The notes below the pieces were generated by a model that was not told the DNA's origin, searched no databases, and saw only the letters and a list, made by a program, of their open reading frames with translations. A stretch of 35,080 nt of DNA from positions 1-35,080 of IMG/VR virus record IMGVR_UViG_3300020417_000015; one strand, given 5' to 3'. Positions 1 to 10,703 of this stretch are shown piece by piece (the stretch's first letter is position 1; each line of letters begins with the position of its first letter). This DNA is from a virus. Position numbers and translations under genes: made by a program.

Positions 1-1652
1 GTTCCAGTAATTCTACCATTAACATCAATACTTAGTGTTTTTTCTGCTCCAATTACACCACCTGGAGTTGTTGCGTTATTACCTATCAAAGATGTATGAG
101 TATTTATATTTGTAGTATTGTCACCAACAGTTAATGCTAGGTTGTTTACAGCGGTAACAGCACCATCAGCTTTACCATCTGCTGTGTTAGCCGTAGTTTC
201 TACAGTTGTAAATTGTGTGCTTGTAGCTAATACTAAGTTACCACTTCCATCTTGTACTTGTGATTTTAAAACATTTATATCTGATGCTTGAGATGTATTA
301 ATTCCACTTAAAGATGAAACAGTACCATTTAACTGATTAAATGCCTGTGCTGTTGCTAACTTTAATGTGCTTCCATCAGATTCAAATACAGCAGCTTCCA
401 AAGATGTTATTCTATTAAGATCAAGAGTTATGTTTCCTGATCCAGTAATTCCTAAAGTTTCTAATTGTGCTACTCTTGACGCAAGTGATGTAGATTGTGA
501 GCCATTAACTACTGTATCTATTGAAGCATACAAGGCCTCTACATTTGTTAATCTTGTTCCTTGATCTGATATTTGATCTACACCATTAATAGTTATTAAG
601 TTTTCTGCTGCAATTAAACGAGTATCTAATGTTGGCACTTTGTTAAGTGTATTTGTCAAATTAGTAGATAAATGTGTTGAGTCAATTTTAACTGGATTTG
701 TTGCCATATCTGATAAAAGCTTACTTATATCTACATTAGCTTGTGTTACTGTTGTACCAGAATCTACATTAATTATTGTTCCTGATCCTGATGTTTGTGT
801 TGATGAAAAATCTCTAATTTCTACAGCAGCGCCTACTGGTGGAGCTGTTGTAAATGTAATAATATTATCAGCTACATCATAATTATTAGGATTTTGCATT
901 ACACCATCAATCATAACTAATATGGACAGTTTACTACTTGGTCTTGAAGTTAAAGTCATTATTGTGTTGCCAGTTGAGGTAAAGGAAGTAGATATAGGTT
1001 GTACTCTACCAAAGACTAAATCCCAAGATGTTCCTGTCCATATTTTTGTTTCTAAACTTGTTGTATTGTAATATATATCTCCGACTTCCAATGGAGAATT
1101 GTCTGGTCTGTTAGTTAAATCAGCTGTAAAAGCTCCAAGATACTCAGTAATAGCACTTGTTTTAGTGGTGACATTACCAGATGAGTCAAAAGCCAAGAGT
1201 TTTCCAGCCCTTGAAGTCGCAATAGGTAAATCTCCTGGCGTATCTTCTTGAGGTTGTACTGAAATACTTTGATCAACTTTTAACTCCAAGTCTTGTACTA
1301 TTCTGGTTAGTCTTGATAACTCAACATTCAAATCTTCTATATCAAAAAACCCACCAGTATTAAAGTCACTTGTTCTTGATATGGCTGTATCTCTAATAAT
1401 GTCAATAGTCACATTACTTTGTTCAGTAGCAAATTGTACCTCAGTACTATTAGCTGTACCTACATTGTTTAATGTATACTTTGTTCCTGTTTGACCAACT
1501 AATGATGATACATAATCTGCTTTAACATCATTAACATAAACAGCTACATCTGCTTGTTGTTCAGTAGCAAACGGTACTGAAAATGTAGTTTGCCCACTGC
1601 TTCCTACGGTATAACTCTGTCTAGGAGTTGTATCTGATACACTTATTGCCAT
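1..1652 (-). CDS. Tail fibre protein, T7 gp17-like N-terminus (3' end cut by window edge)
   Basis: Virion tail fibre that should attach to the tail through its N-terminus and bind the host surface with its missing C-terminus. About 550 codons are open from the ATG at 1652 to the window edge with no stop. Residues 1-120 resemble the T7 gp17 N-terminal anchor: a start of the type MAISVSDTTPRQSYTV, a TTFSVPF core, and NVTIDIIRDTAISR followed by DIEDLNVELSRLTRIVQDLE, the coiled-coil region after the anchor. The rest is Thr/Ser/Asn-rich with recurring short beta and coiled-coil repeats, as in fibre shafts. An AAGGAAAG ribosome site precedes the ATG. It follows the gp16-like gene by 42 bases, the T7 order. 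The receptor-binding end is not visible. Confidence 0.85.
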   Translation of the reverse strand, partial: MAISVSDTTPRQSYTVGSSGQTTFSVPFATEQQADVAVYVNDVKADYVSSLVGQTGTKYTLNNVGTANSTEVQFATEQSNVTIDIIRDTAISRTSDFNTGGFFDIEDLNVELSRLTRIVQDLELKVDQSISVQPQEDTPGDLPIATSRAGKLLAFDSSGNVTTKTSAITEYLGAFTADLTNRPDNSPLEVGDIYYNTTSLETKIWTGTSWDLVFGRVQPISTSFTSTGNTIMTLTSRPSSKLSILVMIDGVMQNPNNYDVADNIITFTTAPPVGAAVEIRDFSSTQTSGSGTIINVDSGTTVTQANVDISKLLSDMATNPVKIDSTHLSTNLTNTLNKVPTLDTRLIAAENLITINGVDQISDQGTRLTNVEALYASIDTVVNGSQSTSLASRVAQLETLGITGSGNITLDLNRITSLEAAVFESDGSTLKLATAQAFNQLNGTVSSLSGINTSQASDINVLKSQVQDGSGNLVLATSTQFTTVETTANTADGKADGAVTAVNNLALTVGDNTTNINTHTSLIGNNATTPGGVIGAEKTLSIDVNGRITG

Positions 1653-1684
1653 AATGACCTACTTTCCTTAATGTTTATTCTATT

Positions 1685-1693
1685 GCAACGCAC
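1685..1693 (-). repeat. GTGCGTTGC element, copy 1
   Basis: Intergenic 9-mer between the gp16-like stop and the tail fibre start. Identical to 12597-12605 and 15857-15865; a 7-base version is at 18330-18336. Confidence 0.5.
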
Positions 1694-1694
1694 T

Positions 1695-4600
1695 TTAATA
1701 CCCATACAAAAACTCATCATCTAATTGTTTAGATTCTAACATTTCTTTTTGTACACCTTTAGCTACAGGGCTAAGATAAAAAAGGTTGTTAAACGGTATT
1801 AATTGCCTAATTGCATTTAATTTTTCTCTATCTGTTTTATCATCATTGTTTAATATATAATCGTATGCTTTATATAAGGCTGCATAACCAGTACCAAATC
1901 CACCACCTACTCTTTCTATGTTTTCATCATAAGACCATTTTGGATCCATTCCTAACATAGCTCTTAAACCAAATTCATCTTCTGTTAACAAAGGTGCAAG
2001 TGTTTCTATTGATGTATTAAAATCTAATAACCAATTTGTAACACCGCTATATTCTAATGCTGTAAGCATTTGCTCATTTTCATCTAAGAATCTATAATAT
2101 GGATTTCTAAGATAATTAGAAATATATGCTAATGCTATAACTGCTGATAAACCAGACCATCTTGATCTTTGTCTACCTTGTGTAAATGCTTGTGTAATTT
2201 TTTGCGCAGCACCAATACCAAATGATCTAAACTGAAATATTAAACTAAATAATGGAGCGTATTTTCTTCCTAATCCAGAATATTCAGATTGTAGCTCTCT
2301 AAATCTTTCACGCATAGGTTCTAATTCTTTTTCACCAACACCTCTATTAACTCCATCTCTAATTTTGTCATCTAAATCATTCATTTCTTTTCTTATCTTT
2401 ACAGCCCATTTACCTCTAAAAGGAACATTAACAGTATTGTATAAATAATTTGGTTTAGAAGATAAGCCTGGTATCATAACAGCTAATTCAGTTTGTTCAA
2501 AAACAGCAATCTCAAATTTTTCTGCTAGTTTTCTATCTGTCCAGTTATTAACATTACCTACATATATAGAGGTATCACCCTCCTCAACTTTTTCCCAATT
2601 AACTCCTGTTTTCTTTTGACCTATTGCAATAATTTCTGATTTGCTTAAACCTAAATTTTGTAACCTTTGCCATTCTTTAATATCTTTTTTAGGTATATCA
2701 GCTACATATTTTTTACCATTAGCTCTTGGCTTTACATTAGCTGTAAGTTCAATAGCATTTCTAATTAACTGTGATGTTGTTAAAGTACCAGCTAATTGTT
2801 TTGTCATTGTTGTCCAAGGCAATAACAAGTTTGCTATGTGCATAGCATTAGCACCACGCTCTGCGTAATCTTCCATGTTTCTTAAACCAAATTGTCCAAG
2901 ACCACCACTAGGTGTTCGGTATTGATTGGGTTCCATAAATCTTGCATTACTACCTAATACAGTTTCAATAGCTAATCCAATTTCTTTAGTAAACTCTTTG
3001 TTTTGTTCTATTGCGTTTATAAGGTTTTTGTTTCCAGATGTTATAGCTTGTGTATAAATACCAATTTCTTTCATACCAATTATTGCTGCCATGTTTCCTA
3101 AATCTGGAATAGAGCTAAATAAAAACTTACCAGCAAATAATGTTGTAGCGTAATTTTTTAATAACCTTGCTGTTCTTGCTTGTATACTTGCTGGGTTACC
3201 GTGATTACTCATCCTACCTAAAACAACATCCCTCATGTCTGCAATATTAAGTTTAAAGTTTTCCATATCTTCTTCAATTTTTGGTAAGTGTTTTTTTGGT
3301 GCAGTAGATTTTATAATGTTAAAGTTTTTTTCTATTTCTATCATTTGTTTACTTAACATAATATCACCACCACCAAAATCGTGCATTTTAATTAATGGCC
3401 CAACTCTATGTATATAATTAGACATAACAGAAAAAATATCATTATCTATCCACTTCAACATTTTATCTTTTTCATGCCAAGTAACTTGTCTTTCTATAAA
3501 ATATTTACTTCTTCCTCTGCCAGATAAATTTCCAAAATTATATTCTAATGCTTCACCCATTATTCTTTGTGCTGATATTTCAGCTCTTTCTCTAGCAGTT
3601 AATTTACCAGTAAACATACCTAGTGATTCATCTATTTTAAATTGTGCTTCTAAATCATCTATAAATTCAACTTTTCTATCAACAGGAATTTCTCTATACA
3701 AATGAGGATAATACCCTCCTGATCTAACAGGCATGTTTTCTTCTTTAACTATAGCTAACAACTCTTTTGCATCTTCTAATTTAGCTTGATACTCTCTAAC
3801 AACAATTTTAGATAATGGGTTTTTACTTTTTTCTTCTCTTAATATTTTTGCTTCTAATAAGTTTATTTCATTTTGTATTTGTTTAGGTACACCTATTAAA
3901 TTTCTTTTTGTTAACTGTTTTTCAAACATTTCAGTTATTTCATTTATTACTCTAGCTGTTCCTTCAATAGCTTGTATTGTAGTAGCGTCATATCCTAGTC
4001 TTAATGTACTGCCAGGTTCTTCTATTTCTCTTATTACCAAATCATAGTAATCGCTTTCTTTTATTTTAGCTCCCTTACCCCCAGCTATTTTATCAACTTT
4101 GCTTTCTATTTTTTGTCTTTCAACACCAAGATCGTAAGCCTCTGCTCTTAGTTTACCTCTTGTCCAACCATTAATCATAGATATACCATCATATAATGCT
4201 TCATTAATCTTAGGTATAAGTCTGTCAAACTCTCGTCTTGATTGCATTTGAATACCGCTTCCTTGAGCTTTTGTATTTGTTGTTAACATTAAAGCACCAT
4301 CACTAACTAAATCATCCATCATATATGATAGCTCTGCAAGTGCATCATTATATACTTTAGAGTCACTATAAACTGGATTGTTTTTAGAATGATATTTTGC
4401 AACAATATCTTTTGTAAAATCATAAGGAGAACGACCTAAACCAAAAGGTCTTTCTACAATTTCTCTTACAATTCTACCAGCTACACCCTCTGTATATACT
4501 TTATGTACTTCTTTCATTTCTCCATTTTCAAACACCCACTCTGTATCTTTATATTCTCCCCATTTAGTAACAGAATCTTCTGGTCTAAAAGTAATAGCGT

Positions 4601-5540
4601 TAGCTATATCTTTTTGATATTGATTTTCTAGTACAGTTAAAGCTGTAGATTGTTGTTTATTATTTCCAAGAAGTATTACATCTCTTAGTTTATGACTTTT
4701 ACCATTATCAACAATTTCATGTTTTAATGTTCCAGCTTTTTCTTTGTTCCAATGATTTTTTGGATCAACATCAAATGTGCCATCTTCTTTTTGTTTCATT
4801 TCTATAATATCAGAATCATCTTTTAATTGTTTAGGAGCTGGAGGAGGAGTGCTGCTATCTGGTTCTGTTTTAAATCTTGCCCTACCTCGTAAAGCATTTA
4901 AACCAGCACCCATTATACCACCAAATAATCCAACAGTAGGTATCATAAACAATGCTTCTTGACTTACTCCTGGAATTGGACTTTCTTGAGATGTTGGATC
5001 AGCCCAACCTTTTGGTATTTGATATAAAGCCTCTGCTCCAGATGTTCTTAAAGCAGCTTTAGTAAATGCTTCTGATGTTTTTAATACCTTACCACCTTTT
5101 AATATTGGTATAAAATAACTTATATCACCCCCAGCTATATTCCCTAATGGATATGCTAACATTTGTGTACCAAAATTAAGTGTATCTATTTTTCTTCTAG
5201 CTGATAAATTATCTCTAATTTGTTCTTCTTTTAATCTTACTTGTTCTGCATTATGTAAATGATAAAACTCATCCCAATACCTACTAGCTAAATAAGGATC
5301 ACTAACATCTGATAAAGGATTGTAATCTGGATCGTAATCTGATTCTAAACCAGCTATTTCTATTTTTGTATTTCTCCAAACATTACTACCAACACTTGTT
5401 TTAAAGTGTGCTGCAATACCACCTAATAAATCATAAGAACCATTTAAGTCTTTATATTTATCGTAATCTTCTGGAAGATAATTGGATGGCCTTATATTTC
5501 CAGTTATAGTTCCATTTAATAATTCTTCTTCGTAGCTCAT
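1695..5540 (-). CDS. Internal virion protein, T7 gp16-like (ejected core protein)
   Basis: A very long protein (1281 residues from the ATG at 5540; T7 gp16 has 1318) in the exact T7 position after the gp15-like gene and before the tail fibre. In T7 this protein is ejected into the cell envelope to form the DNA-transit channel. I see long helical, charged stretches and a hydrophobic area near residues 195-215, consistent with a core protein. I do not see the N-terminal lytic transglycosylase domain of T7 gp16: the first 200 residues lack a recognisable SLT signature. An in-frame TTG exists four codons upstream, but the ATG overlaps the gp15 stop as TAATG, the junction type used throughout this cluster, so I prefer it. 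Identity rests on size and order more than on motifs. Confidence 0.75.
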   Translation of the reverse strand: MSYEEELLNGTITGNIRPSNYLPEDYDKYKDLNGSYDLLGGIAAHFKTSVGSNVWRNTKIEIAGLESDYDPDYNPLSDVSDPYLASRYWDEFYHLHNAEQVRLKEEQIRDNLSARRKIDTLNFGTQMLAYPLGNIAGGDISYFIPILKGGKVLKTSEAFTKAALRTSGAEALYQIPKGWADPTSQESPIPGVSQEALFMIPTVGLFGGIMGAGLNALRGRARFKTEPDSSTPPPAPKQLKDDSDIIEMKQKEDGTFDVDPKNHWNKEKAGTLKHEIVDNGKSHKLRDVILLGNNKQQSTALTVLENQYQKDIANAITFRPEDSVTKWGEYKDTEWVFENGEMKEVHKVYTEGVAGRIVREIVERPFGLGRSPYDFTKDIVAKYHSKNNPVYSDSKVYNDALAELSYMMDDLVSDGALMLTTNTKAQGSGIQMQSRREFDRLIPKINEALYDGISMINGWTRGKLRAEAYDLGVERQKIESKVDKIAGGKGAKIKESDYYDLVIREIEEPGSTLRLGYDATTIQAIEGTARVINEITEMFEKQLTKRNLIGVPKQIQNEINLLEAKILREEKSKNPLSKIVVREYQAKLEDAKELLAIVKEENMPVRSGGYYPHLYREIPVDRKVEFIDDLEAQFKIDESLGMFTGKLTARERAEISAQRIMGEALEYNFGNLSGRGRSKYFIERQVTWHEKDKMLKWIDNDIFSVMSNYIHRVGPLIKMHDFGGGDIMLSKQMIEIEKNFNIIKSTAPKKHLPKIEEDMENFKLNIADMRDVVLGRMSNHGNPASIQARTARLLKNYATTLFAGKFLFSSIPDLGNMAAIIGMKEIGIYTQAITSGNKNLINAIEQNKEFTKEIGLAIETVLGSNARFMEPNQYRTPSGGLGQFGLRNMEDYAERGANAMHIANLLLPWTTMTKQLAGTLTTSQLIRNAIELTANVKPRANGKKYVADIPKKDIKEWQRLQNLGLSKSEIIAIGQKKTGVNWEKVEEGDTSIYVGNVNNWTDRKLAEKFEIAVFEQTELAVMIPGLSSKPNYLYNTVNVPFRGKWAVKIRKEMNDLDDKIRDGVNRGVGEKELEPMRERFRELQSEYSGLGRKYAPLFSLIFQFRSFGIGAAQKITQAFTQGRQRSRWSGLSAVIALAYISNYLRNPYYRFLDENEQMLTALEYSGVTNWLLDFNTSIETLAPLLTEDEFGLRAMLGMDPKWSYDENIERVGGGFGTGYAALYKAYDYILNNDDKTDREKLNAIRQLIPFNNLFYLSPVAKGVQKEMLESKQLDDEFLYGY

Positions 5541-7762
5541 TATTTTTCCCAAGGGTATAATGTTCCCTCTATTCCCATTAATTTGCGAAACGCATCTAAC
5601 TCTGCTTGTACTTTGTCAGCATTAATATATGCTTCATGTTTTTTAATAGCATTACCCATAGGTATTCTTAAAAGATATTCTACTCCAGCATTAATTCTTC
5701 CATCACCGTTGCTTGTGATAGGAGTATAATAAGGATTGTCCTCATCTTGGTAACCAATGTGATATAATTTTTCTTCTGATGGTGTTCCTGTTATTCTAAA
5801 ACCATTGCTGTTTGTATATTGCTTATCTTCTGGGTAAGGTATTGTATGTGTGTATTCTCCTACTGGTATAAATACTAAATTTTCCATAGGTACTTCACCC
5901 TCACCTATTTTATCTTTTACATATTGTGGTAAATTACTGTTATTAATTAAATCGTGATACTTAATAAAATTTTCTGCATCTTTTATAAAATTTTTCTTTC
6001 CATGTATTTTAGTTGGTGTTTCGTCTATACGCATCCAACCTATTGAGTATTCAGGTTCATTAGTCCATTCATCTTTAAAATCTTTTATAACTTTTTTAGC
6101 TACATCTCTTGCTATTTTACCATTAACTTGACCACCACGCTGAACAGCTGCTCTTTCTAATCCAAAAATAAATTTCTGTTTTATCCATTCATGAGCATTT
6201 GCTGTGCCAAAATCTGCGTTATTTAAATCTCTTATTAGTGATTTGTTCATATTACGAACATCTAGTAGTTGGAAAAAACTTATAGGGTTTTGTCCTAACA
6301 ATTCTTTAATTGTTTTACCTTTATCGGAGTCTGTGGAAAAATTAGCCACATCACTTAATGCTCTAGCTTCTACATTTAAAAATCTATTTTCATCATATTC
6401 ACTTAAAAATACTTGAAAGTTTTGTTGGTCTGCATCATCAGAAATACTTGTCCAAAGATTATGTCTTAGTAAAAGAGTTTCCATTTCATCTTTTACTTTA
6501 CTATCAAGCCTAATATCCTGTCCTTCTAATGCAGTGTAAATAACTTGACCATCTTCAAAATATTGAACATCTCGTAAAATACCATCTTCATCTCGTATAT
6601 CATTTAATTGCATATCAACATTTACTGTGTTTGCTAATCTGCCACCTATTAATATATTTGGTAATTGTTGAACTAAAGCATTTAATCTTTCTGGACTTGC
6701 TAAAGCAGTTTCATATATAGTAGTCCATTCGCTTTCTTTTAACACTCCTATTTCTCTTATTGTTGTTACTGTTTTATCTAAGTTGTCTATCCATTCATTA
6801 TCAGTTAATGTTGAATTAAACTTTAAATCTACTTCTTCTTTAAAGTTTGATTCTTTATAATTCTCATCTGTTGACTCTCCCATCTTCATTGACATTATAG
6901 CTAACTCTGCGTTCATACCAGCTGTTGCATCAGCAATACTTACTTTAATAGGGTTTTCTAAATCTTGCCATGAAGCAACATTACCACCAGATATTTTTAC
7001 TAAATCATTCATTGTGTATTTTTTTCCATTTATTACAGCTTCTTTTCCCCCTTGTAATAAATCAAGAACACTTTGTCTTTCATTTAAAGGTCGACTACGA
7101 ATATACCTTGATATTAATTCTTTACCGTGTCTTTGAAACATAGCGTATCTATCAGATGGTACTGCACCTGATTTTGATGCTATGACACTTTGCTTATAAA
7201 GCTCGTATTCATTGTTTAAATGTGTTCCTATTTCATTAAAGGTTGTTGCTTGTGTAAAATCATAAGCCATATTTTGTGTGTAAATTGTTTCAGCTGCGTT
7301 TAATACATTTGCTTGATTAACATTTTGTAAATGTGTTTTTCTTGCAGTATATAAAGGATTTAACTTTGCATCAAAAGATGATTGTAATGCGTTTGTTATT
7401 ACTGCTTTTCTGTTATCGCTTATATCTAAGCTATTTATTTTTTTATTAATAGCTCCATCATAAGTTCCTCGTATAGTTAATATTCTATCTTGGAAAGCAT
7501 TTTCATCTTCACCTATATTACTTTGAGCTTCTTGTATTGAATTGTTTATAGTCGGTTGTATATCTCTGTTAAGATTAAGAATTGTATTTTTATCTTCAAT
7601 AGCTTGTGTTTCTATCTTTTGTTTAAATGTTTGGTTTGATATTGTTTGACCTAAACCTACTAAGTCTTGCCCAATTTCTTGTGCTGCTTCTGTACCAGCA
7701 GTTACTCCTTGAGCTACTCCTATATTTCCTATTGATGATACTTGTCTTTTATACCTAGCCAT
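5540..7762 (-). CDS. Internal virion protein, T7 gp15-like
   Basis: 740 residues against 747 for T7 gp15, and placed between gp14-like and gp16-like genes with one-base TAATG overlaps at both ends. In T7 gp15 forms part of the inner core and the periplasmic conduit. The sequence is soluble, helix-rich and repetitive in composition, with no signal peptide or membrane segment. The N-terminal 100 residues (VAQGVTAGTEAAQEIGQ, then Gln/Asn-rich helices) look like coiled coil. There is no recognisable enzyme motif. Function is inferred from order, length and composition; direct sequence similarity to T7 would be weak. Confidence 0.7.
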   Translation of the reverse strand: MARYKRQVSSIGNIGVAQGVTAGTEAAQEIGQDLVGLGQTISNQTFKQKIETQAIEDKNTILNLNRDIQPTINNSIQEAQSNIGEDENAFQDRILTIRGTYDGAINKKINSLDISDNRKAVITNALQSSFDAKLNPLYTARKTHLQNVNQANVLNAAETIYTQNMAYDFTQATTFNEIGTHLNNEYELYKQSVIASKSGAVPSDRYAMFQRHGKELISRYIRSRPLNERQSVLDLLQGGKEAVINGKKYTMNDLVKISGGNVASWQDLENPIKVSIADATAGMNAELAIMSMKMGESTDENYKESNFKEEVDLKFNSTLTDNEWIDNLDKTVTTIREIGVLKESEWTTIYETALASPERLNALVQQLPNILIGGRLANTVNVDMQLNDIRDEDGILRDVQYFEDGQVIYTALEGQDIRLDSKVKDEMETLLLRHNLWTSISDDADQQNFQVFLSEYDENRFLNVEARALSDVANFSTDSDKGKTIKELLGQNPISFFQLLDVRNMNKSLIRDLNNADFGTANAHEWIKQKFIFGLERAAVQRGGQVNGKIARDVAKKVIKDFKDEWTNEPEYSIGWMRIDETPTKIHGKKNFIKDAENFIKYHDLINNSNLPQYVKDKIGEGEVPMENLVFIPVGEYTHTIPYPEDKQYTNSNGFRITGTPSEEKLYHIGYQDEDNPYYTPITSNGDGRINAGVEYLLRIPMGNAIKKHEAYINADKVQAELDAFRKLMGIEGTLYPWEK

Positions 7763-8181
7763 TATGAACCTATTTTATATGCTGTATCAGCACCTACTTG
7801 TCCTAATTTAATTAATGATTTTGTCATTTGCATACCAGCTGATTGTCTAAATCCTATCTCACTTCTTTTTAATTGTTCTCTTTGCAATAAACTTGTTCTT
7901 GATGCAGTTGCTTGATCCATCTGGTACAATGTTTTGTTTTGGTCTAGTAATGCTTTAGTAGATTCACCACCTACAGATGTTGCTAATATATTTTCTGTTG
8001 TAGCTTGATAATTTCTAGCTAATTCATTTTCAGTAGAAATAGCATTTATCTCATTAATTTTTTGCTGTATCTTCATTTCTCTAGCTTTTGCTAATTGTTC
8101 AGCTCTTGCAGCTCTACCACCAAATATAAGACCTAATGCTTGTAATCCACCTGATACACCTAATATTACTTCTAATGACAT
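7762..8181 (-). CDS. Internal virion protein, T7 gp14-like
   Basis: 139 residues (T7 gp14 has 196). The N-terminal 20 residues are hydrophobic and glycine-rich (LGVSGGLQALGLIFGG), followed by a long Ala/Gln/Glu helix with AEQLAKAREMKIQQKI, the usual look of small phage core proteins that insert into the outer membrane during DNA ejection. It lies between tail tube B and the gp15-like gene, as in T7, and shares TAATG junctions with both. It is shorter than most relatives. The call relies on synteny and composition. Confidence 0.65.
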   Translation of the reverse strand: MSLEVILGVSGGLQALGLIFGGRAARAEQLAKAREMKIQQKINEINAISTENELARNYQATTENILATSVGGESTKALLDQNKTLYQMDQATASRTSLLQREQLKRSEIGFRQSAGMQMTKSLIKLGQVGADTAYKIGS

Positions 8182-10703
8182 TATACTGTTACCTCACTTA
8201 CTAATTGCATTACTCCACATGATGCTGGTAATGTCTGTGTTATTTGAATCGTTGGGTCCTGAGAATAACCTAACAATCTAAAATCCTGTTTGCCATCTAC
8301 TCTAGCTGGGTCCTGTTGTATAAGGCCAGATGCAGTAGTTCTGTTAAATAATGTTCTACCATTAACAGACATTGACAATGCTCCCTCAGTTTCTACTTTC
8401 ACTCTTGTTATTCTCCTCATGTTGCCAGTTAATTCACTGCCTGGATATTGAAAATCTACTGGCATAGTTTCTAAGTTCATAAAATATGAATATCCTATAT
8501 ATGCTTTATCATCATTTGATAAGTTCAGCAAACTTGAATCCAATGTTCCTGTACCTGATACAGTTTGTGTTCCTCTGTAAGAGCCGTCATTTTTGATTAC
8601 ATGGACAGTTTTGTTATAATGATGTGCTGGTATACCTGAGATTGTATTATTGGCTACAGTAACCTCGTATGCGTCATCTAGGTGACATTCATTTTCAGAG
8701 TTTGACTCATCAAAGTTTGTAAACTTTTCTAAAGAGATAACTCCATTTCTATCTGTAACCCAAAACATATTTTCATTAACAGCACACATAGACATAACTT
8801 TATCTAAATGACCATCCGTACTAGGTGTTTGTCCTGTAGCATCCCATAATACCCATCCTAATACTTGTTCAGATATAACAGAATGACAAACTGCTACAGT
8901 ACCATCTGTGTTTACAAAGAAGATATATTCCTCAGGTCTGGTATCAGAACCACCAGAGCTACATATATCAATAGGATTATTAATAAGATGGCGAGAGCGT
9001 ATGGAAACATCTCTTGGTGCAAATGCTCCAGCAGATACTCTTTCCAAATCCCTAACAGTCCTACCATTCCTTTGTACATAAAAGGTATTACCATTAGAAA
9101 TATGAGGAGTAGCTCTTGTTGATCCATATCCTGTCATCCTTTCTATTTGTATATTAGTAGGTGTAAGAGGAGTACCAGCATCTTGTATAACAAGAAACTC
9201 TCCACCACTTGTTAATAGTTCTAATCCTTTATTAGAAACTATGTGATGTATTTCATTAAGTTGATTAGATGCTACAATAGTTTGGATGCTATCATTGTCC
9301 GCAGCAGTACCCACATCAAAGTTATAATAATCTCCTGACTGTGAACCAAATACAGCATCAGGTTGACTTACTGTTCCTCCAAACCATAATCTATTTTGAT
9401 GGAATGTTATTGCTCTTGGGTAACCATTTCTTGAACAGAAAGATTGTTCTTTCCATTCTCTTGACGGAGGCATATTAGCTCCAGTTATTTTAATACCAGC
9501 ACCACCAAAATCTCTGGACCCATTACCATTAGGATCAGTATTTGCTGTATTTCCAGTATATCCAGTTACTTCATGTGATGCGTTGTATACTGCCCAATTA
9601 GTTGTAGGGCTGTTACCTACACTATATCCACCAGTAGCACTCCATGTAACACCAGTTGGTAAGAAGAATCCAATACCAGTACCAGTAAGTATTTGTGTAG
9701 CATTGGTTACTGAGTCTGTTCCAATTTCAAAATGATCATCATCTACTACTCTCCTAATTTGATATGATCCATTTAATCCAGCTCTTTGTATAAGCCCAGG
9801 CTCTCCAGCAAAACCACTTAATGTAATAACATCACCAGCTTTAAAGCCATGATTAACTAATGTAATTTCTACAGAGTTTTGTCCAGCAGTAGACCTAAAT
9901 GGATTTAAACCTAATTTAATCTCTAATACATCTTTAACTTGTCCTACTACTGTTGTTGGATTTGTATATGTTATAATTTCTATTTCTTTACCATGCCACA
10001 GTATTGACTCTCCTACCCAATCACTGCTAAATGTATCAACGCTGGCTACTAAGTTGACTTGACCACTATTGGAGCTAGGTTTAATGGTCGTATCACTTAG
10101 AGCCAGCTTAGAGTATGGTTGATAAATTTCATGCAATACTCTTGTTGTTCCACCATCATCATATTCTGTCACATTAGATGATTTCTTAAATTCTAATTTT
10201 TTTGCAGTAAATGAAGATGAGCTTACTCTTTCTACAATAATTGGATGGAAGTCCTCATGAGTAAAAATAAATGTGTCACCTTGTTGTGCGTATGTAAATT
10301 CATGTATATTAGTGTTATTAATAGGTATATTTGGAGTTGTTGATCCATCTGTATAGGTAGTAATAGTTGATATAGGTGTTGGAACACCAGCAACAAGGTT
10401 TTGATTTGCTACATTATAAACAAGAATTTTTCCGTCAGTTCCATCCCATTGAAATAAAAAAACATATTCTTCTGATTCATTAAAAATAAATGGTTCTACT
10501 CTAGCATGAGTAATAGCATTATCTAATGGACTCCAATGTAGAGTACCTGGCCTCCTAAATACTGATCCTTGTGATGTTAATAAAGCATTTCTAAGTTTCT
10601 TACATCCAGCAGAATAAGCTGGAATGTCTGTCCTTGCTTTCATACGAGGGTCCAATTCGCCTACAGTAAAATCTGTTTGTACAAATTTTATCTTTCTAGC
10701 CAT
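8181..10703 (-). CDS. Tail tubular protein B, T7 gp12-like (nozzle)
   Basis: 840 residues (T7 gp12 has 794). The N-terminus is characteristic of podovirus tail nozzle proteins: VQTDFTVGELDPRMKARTD, then YSAGCKKLRNAL and GSVFRRPGT. Further on come FHQNRLWFGGT with a following GSQSGDYYNFD, a pair of motifs I associate with this family, and a beta-rich C-terminus. The protein forms the distal tail tube below the gp11-like ring. It is translated between tail tube A and gp14-like with one-base stop/start overlaps, suggesting coupled translation and stoichiometric assembly. Confidence 0.9.
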   Translation of the reverse strand: MARKIKFVQTDFTVGELDPRMKARTDIPAYSAGCKKLRNALLTSQGSVFRRPGTLHWSPLDNAITHARVEPFIFNESEEYVFLFQWDGTDGKILVYNVANQNLVAGVPTPISTITTYTDGSTTPNIPINNTNIHEFTYAQQGDTFIFTHEDFHPIIVERVSSSSFTAKKLEFKKSSNVTEYDDGGTTRVLHEIYQPYSKLALSDTTIKPSSNSGQVNLVASVDTFSSDWVGESILWHGKEIEIITYTNPTTVVGQVKDVLEIKLGLNPFRSTAGQNSVEITLVNHGFKAGDVITLSGFAGEPGLIQRAGLNGSYQIRRVVDDDHFEIGTDSVTNATQILTGTGIGFFLPTGVTWSATGGYSVGNSPTTNWAVYNASHEVTGYTGNTANTDPNGNGSRDFGGAGIKITGANMPPSREWKEQSFCSRNGYPRAITFHQNRLWFGGTVSQPDAVFGSQSGDYYNFDVGTAADNDSIQTIVASNQLNEIHHIVSNKGLELLTSGGEFLVIQDAGTPLTPTNIQIERMTGYGSTRATPHISNGNTFYVQRNGRTVRDLERVSAGAFAPRDVSIRSRHLINNPIDICSSGGSDTRPEEYIFFVNTDGTVAVCHSVISEQVLGWVLWDATGQTPSTDGHLDKVMSMCAVNENMFWVTDRNGVISLEKFTNFDESNSENECHLDDAYEVTVANNTISGIPAHHYNKTVHVIKNDGSYRGTQTVSGTGTLDSSLLNLSNDDKAYIGYSYFMNLETMPVDFQYPGSELTGNMRRITRVKVETEGALSMSVNGRTLFNRTTASGLIQQDPARVDGKQDFRLLGYSQDPTIQITQTLPASCGVMQLVSEVTV

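Noticed and set aside
8865-9127. Open frames on both strands within tail tube B
   Set aside because: They are shadows of a clearly conserved gene and have no ribosome sites.
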